Shown: one piece after another, positions 53,565 through 62,009 of the stretch
Position numbering within the stretch: the first letter of the stretch is position 1
Layout: every line of letters starts with the position of its first letter
Assembly: GCA_024689005.1 (NCBI GenBank)
Contig: JAILDU010000043.1
Location: 16,017 to 80,016 of the forward strand
Source: Paludibacteraceae bacterium
GTDB lineage: Bacteria > Bacteroidota > Bacteroidia > Bacteroidales > Paludibacteraceae
DNA length: 64,000 nucleotides
Direction: 5' to 3'
The notes under the pieces: model-generated
What the model saw: the letters and a program-made list of their open reading frames with translations, nothing else
What the model was told of the DNA's origin: nothing
Database searches by the model: none
Position numbers and translations under genes: made by a program

Positions 53565-54437
53565 ATGAAAGGAATCATTCTAGCCGGAGGTAGCGCAACG
53601 CGTCTCTATCCTCTGAGTAAAGCCATCAGCAAGCAAATCATGCCGGTCTATGACAAGCCTATGATTTATTATCCGCTTTCCAGTCTTATGCTGGCCGGTA
53701 TCCGTGAGGTGCTTGTTATTAGTACGCCACGCGATTTGCCTATGTTTCAGGAATTGTTGGGTGACGGCAGTCGTATCGGTATGCGTTTGGAATACAAGGT
53801 TCAATTGGAACCGAACGGATTGGCGCAAGCATTTGTGTTGGGAAAAGAGTTCTTGAGTGGCGAACCCGGTTGTCTTATATTAGGCGATAATATGTTTTAT
53901 GGGCATGGTTTTAGTGCTATGCTTAAGGAGGCTGTTGCCGGAGTATCTGAAGGAAAGCGTGGCGCTTGTATCTTTGGATACGAAGTGGCAGATCCTCGTG
54001 CGTATGGTGTGGTGGAGTTCGATGCCGATGGCAATGTGTTAAGTTTGGAAGAAAAGCCGTCAGAACCGAAGAGCAACTATGCAGTTCCCGGACTCTATTT
54101 CTATGATAGCACAGTCTGCGACAAGGCTGCAGAACTCAAACCGAGTGCACGCGGCGAATACGAGATAACTGATCTGAATAAGATGTATCTGAAAGAGGGT
54201 ACGCTCAAAGTTAAGTTGTTTAGTCGAGGCTTCGCATGGCTTGATACCGGTAATTGTGACAGCCTGCTGGAAGCTGGTAATTTTATCGCAACAATCCAAA
54301 ATCGTCAGGGATTCTATATCAGTTGTATAGAAGAGATAGCGTGGCGCAACGGATGGATTAGTACAGAGCAATTGAGATCTCTCGGTCGGGAGATGAAAAC
54401 GGCCTATGGTCGGTACTTGGAGCGTCTGGCAAAATGA
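53565..54437 (+). CDS. rfbA: Glucose-1-phosphate thymidylyltransferase
   Basis: 290 residues. It makes dTDP-glucose from dTTP and glucose-1-phosphate, the first step to dTDP-rhamnose. '[36 protein letters not shown]' (about 3-38) is the nucleotide-binding signature. '[12 protein letters not shown]', '[12 protein letters not shown]' and '[20 protein letters not shown]' are in the expected places. Length is typical. The other rhamnose genes (rfbB, rfbC, rfbD) are not in this window. It is first in an operon; its stop overlaps the next start (ATGA). Confidence 0.96.
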   Translation: MKGIILAGGSATRLYPLSKAISKQIMPVYDKPMIYYPLSSLMLAGIREVLVISTPRDLPMFQELLGDGSRIGMRLEYKVQLEPNGLAQAFVLGKEFLSGEPGCLILGDNMFYGHGFSAMLKEAVAGVSEGKRGACIFGYEVADPRAYGVVEFDADGNVLSLEEKPSEPKSNYAVPGLYFYDSTVCDKAAELKPSARGEYEITDLNKMYLKEGTLKVKLFSRGFAWLDTGNCDSLLEAGNFIATIQNRQGFYISCIEEIAWRNGWISTEQLRSLGREMKTAYGRYLERLAK

Positions 54438-54955
54438 GAAAACAACTACGCTTAATATTATCCCTGTCGTGCCTATTGATATTGATTGGTTGTGGCAATC
54501 AAGGACCGCAACGTCCGACACGTTGGCTGGGCAAGGAACCTGAGTTGGATAGCGCCCAAATGGCATTGTTGGAACTAAATAGGCAAATGGCCTTAGCCGC
54601 TGACAAAGAACTTCTTCAGTTGGCGCAATCACAAGAAGAAAAGTATGCTCTCTATGACGGAGGTGTTTGGGTTCATCAGATAGAAGCAGGAAGCGACTCG
54701 CTTGTCCGCCTGGGCACGTCATGTACGGTACACATCTGTACCTATAGACTTGACGGGCAGATGCTCACGGATATTGAACAAACATATAGTGTTGGAAAAT
54801 TTGAAATGCCGATGGCCATAGAGCGTAATATAAACAGTTGGAATCATGGAGCCAAAATGCGGATGTATGCGCCATGGTATGCAGCATACGGAATGAAAGG
54901 TACAGAGTATGTTGCGCCTTACGAAAATGTAATATTTGAAATTGAGATACGATAA
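54434..54955 (+). CDS. FKBP-like lipoprotein with divergent active site
   Basis: 173 residues. Lipoprotein signal with 'LILIGC' (Cys20). A helical, charged segment spans about 35-75. The C-terminal ~90 residues fit the FKBP fold: '[29 protein letters not shown]', then '[20 protein letters not shown]' in the position of the family's 'KMRLIVPSELAYG', ending 'VIFEIEIR'. Several loop residues that form the isomerase pocket differ, so activity is uncertain. GldI-like proteins of gliding Bacteroidota are related. It lies between rfbA and DUF4827 with 4-nt overlap and zero-gap junctions. Confidence 0.75.
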   Translation: MRKQLRLILSLSCLLILIGCGNQGPQRPTRWLGKEPELDSAQMALLELNRQMALAADKELLQLAQSQEEKYALYDGGVWVHQIEAGSDSLVRLGTSCTVHICTYRLDGQMLTDIEQTYSVGKFEMPMAIERNINSWNHGAKMRMYAPWYAAYGMKGTEYVAPYENVIFEIEIR

Positions 54956-55534
54956 ATGAAAAGACTTTTCTTTCTGGTATCCGTTGCTCCGGCTCTGCTG
55001 CTGACAGGATGCCATCAAAACACCTATTCAGACTTGCGTAACAAGGAGGATAAACTGATCGCCAATTATATATCGCGCAATAATTTGAATGTTCTAACAG
55101 AAGTACCGGCAGACGATTATGTATGGGGAGAGAAGGATTATCTGAAAGTGCCGGGTTACGACAATTTCTATTTCCATTTAATCAAACGCGGAGATTCTAT
55201 TCGCGTCGATTCCATCGGTCCAAATCGCAAGGATACAATAGATTTGACTATTTCTGCCAATGCCACAATAGTGGCGCGATACAAGCAGTTTGCCTTGACT
55301 GAGAATGCTGATACAATCAGCAGCTGGACTACACTTGACCAAGCATATCCATATGAGTTCCACTATATGAATACAAGCGATTGTGAGGCGGTAGGCTGGC
55401 ACTTGGCTGTAAGGTATATGAAGTACCCGGATTCGCAGTGCTCAATTATCCAACCCAGTAAGTTGGGATTCTCTACTGAACAGAATAGTGTCACACCATA
55501 TGGGTATATTCTGAAGATTAAAGTTAAGCAATAA
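54956..55534 (+). CDS. DUF4827 lipoprotein
   Basis: 192 residues starting directly after the previous stop codon. Lipobox 'LLTGC' (Cys19). Features seen are 'DLRNKEDKLIANYISRNNLNVLTEVPADDYVWGEKDY' (about 25-62), 'FYFHLIKRGDS' and 'VGWHLAVRYMKYPDSQCSIIQPSKLGF...TPYGYILKIKV'. The last part resembles the FKBP-type end of the preceding protein. It matches DUF4827, a Bacteroidota family often next to glmM. Probably a periplasmic or outer-membrane-anchored folding factor related to FKBP; this is inference from the tail and the neighbour. Confidence 0.75.
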   Translation: MKRLFFLVSVAPALLLTGCHQNTYSDLRNKEDKLIANYISRNNLNVLTEVPADDYVWGEKDYLKVPGYDNFYFHLIKRGDSIRVDSIGPNRKDTIDLTISANATIVARYKQFALTENADTISSWTTLDQAYPYEFHYMNTSDCEAVGWHLAVRYMKYPDSQCSIIQPSKLGFSTEQNSVTPYGYILKIKVKQ

Positions 55535-55580
55535 ATACTCAACAGAGTAAAAACATTATCAATCATAAATCGTTATACCA

Positions 55581-56954
55581 ATGAGTTTAGTTAAGAGTAT
55601 TTCCGGAATCCGCGGAACAATAGGCGGACGCGTAGGAGAGGGATTAAATCCCGTTGACATCGTACGTTTTACCGCAGCCTATGCCACCCAGCGACGTGCT
55701 GCTATGCCAAACAACAACACTATCGTTGTAGGACGTGATGCCCGCCTGAGCGGTCACATGGTAGAGCAAATCGTTTGCGGCACACTGATGGGCATGGGTT
55801 ATGACGTCGTGAATATTGGCTTGGCCACTACTCCGACAACCGAGTTGGCTGTTACAGGCGAAAAAGCCGCAGGAGGTATCATCCTGACAGCGAGTCACAA
55901 TCCCAAGCAATGGAACGCGCTCAAATTGCTTAACGAACGCGGTGAGTTTCTCAATGACGCGGAAGGGAAATGCGTGTTGTCAATTGCAGAGAAGGAGGAC
56001 TTTTCCTTTGCAGAAGTAGATAATTTGGGGCACATGTGTTCGAAAGATTATCTTCCTTATCACGTAGAGCAAGTTTTGAAACTCAAATTGGTTGACAAGG
56101 ACGCCATCGCCAAGCGCAATTTCACCGTTGCCATCGATTGTGTCAACTCGGTCGGCGGTCTGGCTATTCCTGCCATGTTGCGAGCATTGGGTGTGAAGAA
56201 TGTCATCGAACTCAATTGTACTCCTGACGGACGTTTTCCGCATAATCCGGAACCGCTACCGCAGCACTTGACGGAAATCAGCGATTTGCTACGTAGCGGC
56301 AAGGCTGACGTGGGATTTGTTGTTGATCCGGATGTAGATCGTCTGGCTATCATTTGTGAGAACGGAGATATGTTCGGTGAAGAGTATACATTGGTAAGTA
56401 TTGCTGATTATGTACTCTCGCACACTCCCGGTAGTACAGTAAGTAATCTCTCTTCGTCTCGTGCATTGAGTGATGTTGCACGCGCTCACGGATGCTCCTA
56501 TAGCGCAGGAGCAGTAGGAGAAGTAAATGTAGTGACAGAGATGAAGCGTGTGAATGCTGTCATAGGGGGAGAAGGAAATGGTGGAGTAATCTATCCTGAA
56601 TGTCACTACGGTCGAGATGCCCTGGTAGGTGTTGCTTTGTTCTTGTCACTCTTGGCCAAGACAGACAAGCGTGTGAGTGAAATACGTCGCTCCTTGCCGA
56701 ATTATTGTATAAGTAAGAACCGTATTGATTTAACTCCGGAAACAAACGTAGATGCTCTCCTCTCGCGCGTTAAAGACGAGTTTAGCAATGAGCGCGTGGA
56801 TACTCGCGATGGCGTGAAAATAGATTTCGCAGAAGGTTGGGTACACTTGCGTAAGAGCAATACAGAGCCGATAATCCGAGTGTATTCTGAAGCGGCAACC
56901 ATGGAGGCTGCTGATGCACTTGCACAAAGAGTAATAGACATCGTCAAGAAATGA
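55581..56954 (+). CDS. glmM: Phosphoglucosamine mutase
   Basis: 457 residues. It converts glucosamine-6-phosphate to glucosamine-1-phosphate for cell-wall and LPS precursors. The active-site serine is in 'TASHNPKQWNALKL' (about 101-114), the metal loop in 'DPDVDRLAI' (about 249-257), the sugar loop in 'GGEGNGGVI' (about 329-337) and the phosphate loop in 'RKSNTEPIIRVYSEA' near 430. The start 'MSLVKSISGIRGTIGG' is typical of Bacteroidota phosphoglucomutase/glucosamine mutases. Another phosphohexomutase specificity cannot be fully excluded. The stop overlaps the surE start by 4 nt. Confidence 0.9.
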   Translation: MSLVKSISGIRGTIGGRVGEGLNPVDIVRFTAAYATQRRAAMPNNNTIVVGRDARLSGHMVEQIVCGTLMGMGYDVVNIGLATTPTTELAVTGEKAAGGIILTASHNPKQWNALKLLNERGEFLNDAEGKCVLSIAEKEDFSFAEVDNLGHMCSKDYLPYHVEQVLKLKLVDKDAIAKRNFTVAIDCVNSVGGLAIPAMLRALGVKNVIELNCTPDGRFPHNPEPLPQHLTEISDLLRSGKADVGFVVDPDVDRLAIICENGDMFGEEYTLVSIADYVLSHTPGSTVSNLSSSRALSDVARAHGCSYSAGAVGEVNVVTEMKRVNAVIGGEGNGGVIYPECHYGRDALVGVALFLSLLAKTDKRVSEIRRSLPNYCISKNRIDLTPETNVDALLSRVKDEFSNERVDTRDGVKIDFAEGWVHLRKSNTEPIIRVYSEAATMEAADALAQRVIDIVKK

Positions 56955-57691
56955 ATATAGTAGTTGTAAATGATGATGGGTGGGGCACTGCTGGCATTCG
57001 TCTATTGGCGCGTGAAATGACCAAATTGGGTCAAGTTACAGTAATCGCACCTGACGGACCACGTAGCGGAAACGGAGCATGTATAACAGTAGAAGGTCAG
57101 ATATGGCTTAAACGGGTGGAAGAACATGACCTGAACGGAGCGGAGGTATATGTAACGAATGGTACTCCTGCAGATTGTGTGAAGCTTGCGCGTGAAGTTG
57201 TCATGCGTGGTAAATCCATAGATTTGCTCGTTTCGGGCATTAATCATGGAAGCAACGCCTCTATCAATGTGATTTATTCCGGAACAATGGGCGCTTGTTT
57301 GGTGGCTGCAGAAAAAGGGATACCTGCTATAGGTTGGTCTATCAATACGCACCAATTAGACGTGGATCTTCATTGGCTGCAACCATTCTTGTGCGACATA
57401 ACTCAACATTTGCTGGAAGAGGGATTTCCTCCATGCACGTGCTACAATATTAATGCGCCGGTGGGTGAAATAGAAGGCATTCGATGGACACGCCAGTGCC
57501 GTGGTCATTGGGCTAATGAATTGGAGGCTGTAGATGAAGTGCCTGCCGATGCAGACAGCGCATGGCGATTGGCGGGAGAGTACATCAATGACGAGCCGGA
57601 AGCCACAGACACGGATATATGGGCACTGGAGCACCAGCAATTGGCTATCACCCCCACTACAATAGATTTGACTGCATATGGATCGCTTTGA
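56951..57691 (+). CDS. surE: 5'/3'-nucleotidase SurE
   Basis: 246 residues. Metal-dependent phosphatase of nucleoside monophosphates. 'VVNDDGWGTAGIRLLA' (about 5-20) holds the metal aspartates. 'APDGPRSGNGACIT', 'VTNGTPADCVKLA' and 'SGINHGSNASINVIYSGTMGA' complete the signature. Length is normal. It overlaps glmM by 4 nt and the next small gene by 14 nt, so all are on one transcript. Confidence 0.95.
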   Translation: MNIVVVNDDGWGTAGIRLLAREMTKLGQVTVIAPDGPRSGNGACITVEGQIWLKRVEEHDLNGAEVYVTNGTPADCVKLAREVVMRGKSIDLLVSGINHGSNASINVIYSGTMGACLVAAEKGIPAIGWSINTHQLDVDLHWLQPFLCDITQHLLEEGFPPCTCYNINAPVGEIEGIRWTRQCRGHWANELEAVDEVPADADSAWRLAGEYINDEPEATDTDIWALEHQQLAITPTTIDLTAYGSL

Positions 57692-57956
57692 CCGTTATTG
57701 GATAGGCATATTGATTGGTTTGATACTGCCGGCGGCATTTGGACTGACGTATATCGAGGCGAATGACCTTTGGTATCCGCTGCGCATGCTTTATTTTAAT
57801 GCAGGCGGTATTCTTAACAAGTTGTTGCTGGTGTCCGTTTTTCCGGACTTGGCGCTTATCTTTGTCTTTTATACTACAGATACTTGGAAATTAAGTAAGG
57901 GCGTCCTTATCGGCGCCCTTCCCTATATACTCGCCTCCATTCTGGTGACGATGTGA
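57678..57956 (+). CDS. Small hypothetical membrane protein
   Basis: 92 residues with three likely membrane segments (about 8-25, 45-65 and 75-92) and few charges. It starts inside the last codons of surE (14-nt overlap) in another frame with 'MDRFDRYWIGILIGLILPAAFG'. A small membrane protein next to surE is common in Bacteroidota, where lpxB may follow; here the next gene is convergent proS, so lpxB is absent from this position. Function unknown. Confidence 0.75.
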   Translation: MDRFDRYWIGILIGLILPAAFGLTYIEANDLWYPLRMLYFNAGGILNKLLLVSVFPDLALIFVFYTTDTWKLSKGVLIGALPYILASILVTM

Positions 57957-57973
57957 TCGAATATTTTACGACA

Positions 57974-57999
57974 TCATCGGACTAATTTCTTTCCGATGA
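57974..57999. terminator. Hairpin between convergent operons
   Basis: TCATCGGA (57974-57981) pairs with TCCGATGA (57992-57999) around a 10-nt loop, between the small membrane protein gene (+) and proS (-). It lies 10 nt from the proS stop and may serve both strands. The U-tract is weak. Confidence 0.55.
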
Positions 58000-58009
58000 A
58001 ATCGCGTGA

Positions 58010-59500
58010 TTAGTAGTTCAGCGCGAATACCACGCGTCCTGCACTCGGTTTGCCGGTAACGATACACTTGCCCGGCTCGTTCTTGTGACCCGGAAGGTCT
58101 GCCAAGGGGATGCAACGGATGGTTGCTTTGGTCTCGTCCTTGATGCGCTGCTCGGTCTCGGCTGTGCCGTCCCAGTGGGCGAGAAGGAAACCACCCTTCT
58201 TCAGTTCCTCTTTGAACTCCTCGTAACTATTCACCTCGCGGGTGTTAGCAATACGGAAATCAAGCGCCTTTTTCAGTAGGTTCTTCTGGATCTCCTCCAA
58301 CAGATTCTTGACAATATCTACGATTCCATCGAGCGAAATGGTCTCCTTGGTTTGCGTATCACGACGTGCAATTTCGATGGTGTTGTTCTCCAAGTCGCGG
58401 CCACCCATAGCCAAACGAACAGGCACACCCTTCAGTTCGTAGTCTGCGAACTTGTATCCCGGTGTATACTTGTCGTCAGTATCCACCTTAACGCGGATGC
58501 CGAGAGCCTTCAGTTGGTCAGCAATCGGGTTGAGTTTAGCCAATAGTTCGGCCAGCTGCTCTTCCTTCTTGTAGATAGGCACGATAACTACTTGTATCGG
58601 AGCCAAGTGCGGCGGCAAAACGAGTCCGTTGTCATCCGAGTGAGTCATGATCAGCGCACCCATCAAACGTGTCGAAACGCCCCAACTGGTTGCCCATACA
58701 TATTCGTACTTATTCTCCTTGTTGAGGAACTGTACGTCAAAACTCTTGGCGAAGTTCTGTCCCAAGAAATGGCTTGTGCCTGCCTGCAGAGCCTTTCCGT
58801 CTTGCATCATTGCTTCGATGCAATATGTATTCAGTGCACCGGCGAAACGCTCGTTAGGTGACTTAACACCCTTCACCACCGGAATAGCCATCACGTTCTC
58901 TGCAAAGTCTGCATAGACATCCAACATTTGGCGTGCGTAATCCTCGGCCTCCTCTTTGGTTGCGTGGGCAGTATGTCCTTCTTGCCAGAGGAACTCGGCC
59001 GTACGCAGGAAGAGGCGGGTACGCATCTCCCAACGCATAACGTTACACCACTGATTGCAGAGGATAGGCAGATCGCGGTAACTGTTAATCCAATTCTTAT
59101 ATGTGGACCAGATAATGGTCTCTGACGTCGGGCGGATAATGAGTTCCTCCTCCAGTTTGGCTTGTGGATCAACAACGACTCCTTTGCCGTTAGGGTCATT
59201 CATTAGTCGGTGGTGTGTAACCACAGCACATTCTTTAGCGAATCCCTCAACGTGCTCAGCCTCACGGCTAAGGAATGATTTGGGAATCAACAGAGGGAAA
59301 TAGGCATTCTTAACGCCTTGTTCTTTGAAACGACGGTCGAGTTCGGCCTGTATGCTCTCCCATATAGCATATCCATATGGTTTGATAACCATGCATCCAC
59401 GTACGGCGCTCTGTTCTGCCAAGTCTGCCTTGACAACCAGTTCGTTGTACCATTTGGAATAGTCCTCGCTGCGAGGAGTTAATTTCTGAAAATTAGCCAT
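58010..59500 (-). CDS. proS: Prolyl-tRNA synthetase, archaeal/eukaryal type
   Basis: 496 residues. Class II synthetase charging tRNA-Pro. '[34 protein letters not shown]' is motif 1, '[26 protein letters not shown]' motif 2, and '[28 protein letters not shown]' motif 3. The anticodon-binding domain covers about 305-410. The C-terminal zinc-binding-like domain ends in a tyrosine. The absence of the bacterial insertion domain and the overall length place it in the ProS type 3 group, as in other Bacteroidota. It has its own promoter on the - strand. Confidence 0.97.
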   Translation of the reverse strand: MANFQKLTPRSEDYSKWYNELVVKADLAEQSAVRGCMVIKPYGYAIWESIQAELDRRFKEQGVKNAYFPLLIPKSFLSREAEHVEGFAKECAVVTHHRLMNDPNGKGVVVDPQAKLEEELIIRPTSETIIWSTYKNWINSYRDLPILCNQWCNVMRWEMRTRLFLRTAEFLWQEGHTAHATKEEAEDYARQMLDVYADFAENVMAIPVVKGVKSPNERFAGALNTYCIEAMMQDGKALQAGTSHFLGQNFAKSFDVQFLNKENKYEYVWATSWGVSTRLMGALIMTHSDDNGLVLPPHLAPIQVVIVPIYKKEEQLAELLAKLNPIADQLKALGIRVKVDTDDKYTPGYKFADYELKGVPVRLAMGGRDLENNTIEIARRDTQTKETISLDGIVDIVKNLLEEIQKNLLKKALDFRIANTREVNSYEEFKEELKKGGFLLAHWDGTAETEQRIKDETKATIRCIPLADLPGHKNEPGKCIVTGKPSAGRVVFALNY

Positions 59501-59542
59501 TTATAATAGTTCTTTTATATACGTTTGCAAGAAAATCGGGTG

Positions 59543-59573
59543 CAAAATTACTACAAAAAAATGATATATGCAA
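59543..59573 (-). promoter_or_regulatory. Promoter of proS
   Basis: On the - strand, TTG (59573-59571), a 20-nt spacer and TAATTTTG (59550-59543). The start codon lies about 43 nt downstream. Confidence 0.8.
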
Positions 59574-59600
59574 ATGCGCAGGGTACTTTTCGTCAAAAAC

Positions 59601-59619
59601 AGAGGGTAATCATCCCTCT
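59601..59619 (-). terminator. Terminator of the glnS operon
   Basis: AGAGGG (59601-59606) pairs with CCCTCT (59614-59619). On the - strand the stem is followed by GTTTTTG, and on the + strand by a T-run, so it could work in both directions. It separates the operon from the proS promoter. Confidence 0.65.
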
Positions 59620-59693
59620 TTTTCTTTGTCCAATCCTCAAATACGCATCATTTAGGCTCGAGATAAGTCCGATTACTCAATAGATATGGATGT

Positions 59694-60191
59694 TTAGCAA
59701 ATGAGCCAAGCGTAGAGAACTGCTCCGATAAGGCATGGAATAAGTCCAATCAGCATGCCCCAACAGGATTGTATGAAGTGGTATTTCTTTTGGTGATATG
59801 CAGTGTCCATGTGTTCAGTCCCCGGTAGGCGTACTGATCTCATATTGGCAAATAAAACCCAATCCAAGAAGAAGCAATCGTACCAATCAATAATAAACCA
59901 CATGCCGTAGCCGACAGCAAAAGCAGACCAAAAATCATATGCCCCGGCTAGCCAAACTACCAGAAGAAGCAGCGCAAGTGCAACGAGTACGGCAAAGCCT
60001 TTTTTTAACAAAACAGTAAGGGAGAAGAATTTGGAAGGAATGCGTTCGTGTGTTTTGAAGTATTCCTCCTGAATATCTTCCGGATAATCGGCAATCCACC
60101 AAACCGGGTTTTTAACCAACGGGATGAGAATCATAGCAGTAAAAGCCGCAGTTAGCACAAGTGCTTCAATAATGATAATTGTCCAATTCAT
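59694..60191 (-). CDS. Hypothetical integral membrane protein
   Basis: 165 residues with four likely membrane helices (about 4-26, 65-85, 88-110 and 143-164). Short charged loops lie between them ('DYPEDIQEEYFKTHERIPSK' and 'PGTEHMDTAYHQKKYH'). No known family is recognised. It is the last gene of the glnS-led operon, 19 nt after the CPBP-like gene. Confidence 0.75.
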   Translation of the reverse strand: MNWTIIIIEALVLTAAFTAMILIPLVKNPVWWIADYPEDIQEEYFKTHERIPSKFFSLTVLLKKGFAVLVALALLLLVVWLAGAYDFWSAFAVGYGMWFIIDWYDCFFLDWVLFANMRSVRLPGTEHMDTAYHQKKYHFIQSCWGMLIGLIPCLIGAVLYAWLIC

Positions 60192-60210
60192 TGTAGTTAT
60201 TAATTAGTGG

Positions 60211-60927
60211 CTATATACCGCACATGGTCTCATATAATCCCGGAATGAGTGATGTAGCGAGAATCTGTATTGCGGTAGCCAAGTCGATGACTGCGTGACC
60301 AATCATGACAGGAACGGGATTGCGTCTTTTGTAGTAATAGGCGCATAAAATAATAGTCAGCGGAAGGAATGACAGGAAGCGGTACAAAATGTATCGTCCG
60401 TCAACGAGAAAGGGAATAAAGCAGTGCTGAAAGGCATAGAAGAATGCCGGCACAAGTATAGCGGTGTATTTGTTTTTGATTTGATTAACACCGCATCCCA
60501 AGTATAATCCGTCTTCTGCAAAGACAGTAGATATAGGGAGCAACAGGATGTTGATGATGGCAATCCATTTAGGAATAGGCGCAATGATTACAGAAGGCGC
60601 ATAGAGAAAATTGTTGTAGCATAGGAAACCTGCTAAATACATGCCTGCCATGCCGATGAAGAGAATAATCAGTGTAATAAGCAAGACGGAGGTCCATCCG
60701 GTGGCTCCACGTTGATAATTGATCAGTTGCCCAAAAGTTAGGTTGCTTTTATGTGCAACATAGACGAGCAACATAATGGTTAATATATTTACTACTACAG
60801 CAATTATCGACCACCAGCGGCCGAGGCGTTCTACGTCGGTTTCGGTAATGAGAGCTCCGGCTAAGAACACAAATAAGAATTTAACAGACCGAACGGGCAA
60901 TAATATAGGTAATAACTTATTTTCCAC
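60211..60927 (-). CDS. CPBP/CAAX-protease-like membrane protein with altered motif
   Basis: 238 residues with seven or eight hydrophobic segments. The three conserved parts of the CPBP (Abi/CAAX) family can be aligned. The first motif, usually EExxxRG, reads 'EDGLYLG', keeping the first Glu but losing the second Glu and the Arg. 'FYAFQHCFIP' supplies the FxxxH motif. 'GHAVIDLATA' supplies the HxxxD motif. The metal ligands are therefore mostly present but the first motif is degenerate, so activity is doubtful. It lies 12 nt after the HD gene in the same operon. Confidence 0.7.
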   Translation of the reverse strand: MENKLLPILLPVRSVKFLFVFLAGALITETDVERLGRWWSIIAVVVNILTIMLLVYVAHKSNLTFGQLINYQRGATGWTSVLLITLIILFIGMAGMYLAGFLCYNNFLYAPSVIIAPIPKWIAIINILLLPISTVFAEDGLYLGCGVNQIKNKYTAILVPAFFYAFQHCFIPFLVDGRYILYRFLSFLPLTIILCAYYYKRRNPVPVMIGHAVIDLATAIQILATSLIPGLYETMCGI

Positions 60928-60939
60928 GGAAGATGACTT

Positions 60940-61563
60940 TTATATTAGGATTTTGAGGTTATTGTCATACCATTGTCGGCATAGTGATTGGAGTTCGGGT
61001 TCGTTGCTGATTATGTCTCGCAAGATTTTCAGGTTGGCCACATTGCGTTCGCTATTAAGCCATAATTTAAGGTATCCTCCTTCCGCGTACTTCTCCTGCA
61101 GGTGTTCTTTACTTCGTTTGTATAGTGTATTGAAATCACCATTCGGAAAGAGTTTTGCACTATAGGCCATTGTCCGATGAATGACAAGAACCGGGTCAAT
61201 TTGTCTGTCCGCCTCAGCAACAATTGCTCCGTATATCGTACGTGGGGGATTTTTGCCACTGGCTCTATGGTCTTCTATTGCATCGCGCATTGTGAGCATT
61301 TGTCCTTCGGAAAACCATTGCCTCAATTGCTCGTCTGCCATGAGAATCTCTCCGGAACGGATATGGTGAGTCTCGCGGTCGTAGCGCAATCCCAAGTCGT
61401 GGTATGCAGCAATTACATAAGCCATCTGTGTATCTGCTCCATGCTGTTGAGCCAGATTAAGACTTTCGTCTATTACCATTTGCGCATGGTCGCGTTTGTG
61501 TCCTCCATCAAGCGAATCGTATTGCGGCAAGATAGTGGATTCTATGTACTGCTGTAGAGTCAT
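60940..61563 (-). CDS. HD-domain phosphohydrolase
   Basis: 207 residues. 'GGHKRDHAQMVIDESL' (about 20-35), 'IAAYHDLGLRYDRETHHIRSGEI' (about 51-73) and 'DAIEDHRASG' (about 94-103) supply the H...HD...D metal ligands of the HD superfamily. The C-terminal third is helical and unlike the nucleotide-specific subfamilies I know. It is probably a soluble metal-dependent phosphohydrolase with unknown substrate. The start overlaps the end of the HsdR_N gene by 4 nt. Confidence 0.85.
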   Translation of the reverse strand: MTLQQYIESTILPQYDSLDGGHKRDHAQMVIDESLNLAQQHGADTQMAYVIAAYHDLGLRYDRETHHIRSGEILMADEQLRQWFSEGQMLTMRDAIEDHRASGKNPPRTIYGAIVAEADRQIDPVLVIHRTMAYSAKLFPNGDFNTLYKRSKEHLQEKYAEGGYLKLWLNSERNVANLKILRDIISNEPELQSLCRQWYDNNLKILI

Positions 61564-62009
61564 TGTTCTAATTGTAGGACTGAAAACGGCGGAATGGCGG
61601 TGGTAGTTGTTATTATTCCGTTAGTTGATACTTGTACAAAGAGGGACTGCGGGCCGTTGTGCAATAGCAAGAAAGGGACTGAAAGTCGTCGGTTGTAAGT
61701 GAGTGCCTGGTCCAGCGTTTTTTGTGTCAGAGGGACGGTGTCTGCTTTACATTCGATGATCAAGAGAGGTTGCATGGTTCGGTCGTAAACAACGGCATCT
61801 GCCCGGAACTGTTTTTTGTTCACTGCATATTGTTCGTTGCCAATAGTAAATGCGACCTCAACGGCAATGAGCGAAGCCGGATAGCCCAGCTGCTCCACCA
61901 ATCGGTGAAGCAACTGTTGGCGTACCCATTCTTCCGGGGTGAGTCTTACCCACTTGTGCCGCCAATCGCAGAACACTTGTTCTTTGTTATTGAAAATGCG
62001 CGTGCGCAC
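61560..62009 (-). CDS. Standalone HsdR_N-type (PD-(D/E)xK) protein
   Basis: 149 residues from a GTG sharing one base with the glnS stop codon. 'TPEEWVRQQLLHRLVEQLGYPASLIAVEVAF' (about 25-55) and 'FRADAVVYDRTMQPLLIIECKA' (about 68-89) are the N-terminal domain signature of type I restriction HsdR, including the PD-(D/E)xK catalytic pattern D...ECK. No helicase part, HsdS or HsdM exists here, so it is not a restriction system by itself. Such single-domain proteins are widespread in Bacteroidota next to housekeeping genes. A nuclease role is likely from the residues, but target and purpose are unknown. Confidence 0.85.
   Translation of the reverse strand: MRTRIFNNKEQVFCDWRHKWVRLTPEEWVRQQLLHRLVEQLGYPASLIAVEVAFTIGNEQYAVNKKQFRADAVVYDRTMQPLLIIECKADTVPLTQKTLDQALTYNRRLSVPFLLLHNGPQSLFVQVSTNGIITTTTAIPPFSVLQLEQ

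Noticed and set aside
61560-62009. Type I restriction-modification system
   Set aside because: Only the HsdR N-terminal domain is present; there is no helicase part, HsdM or HsdS nearby.
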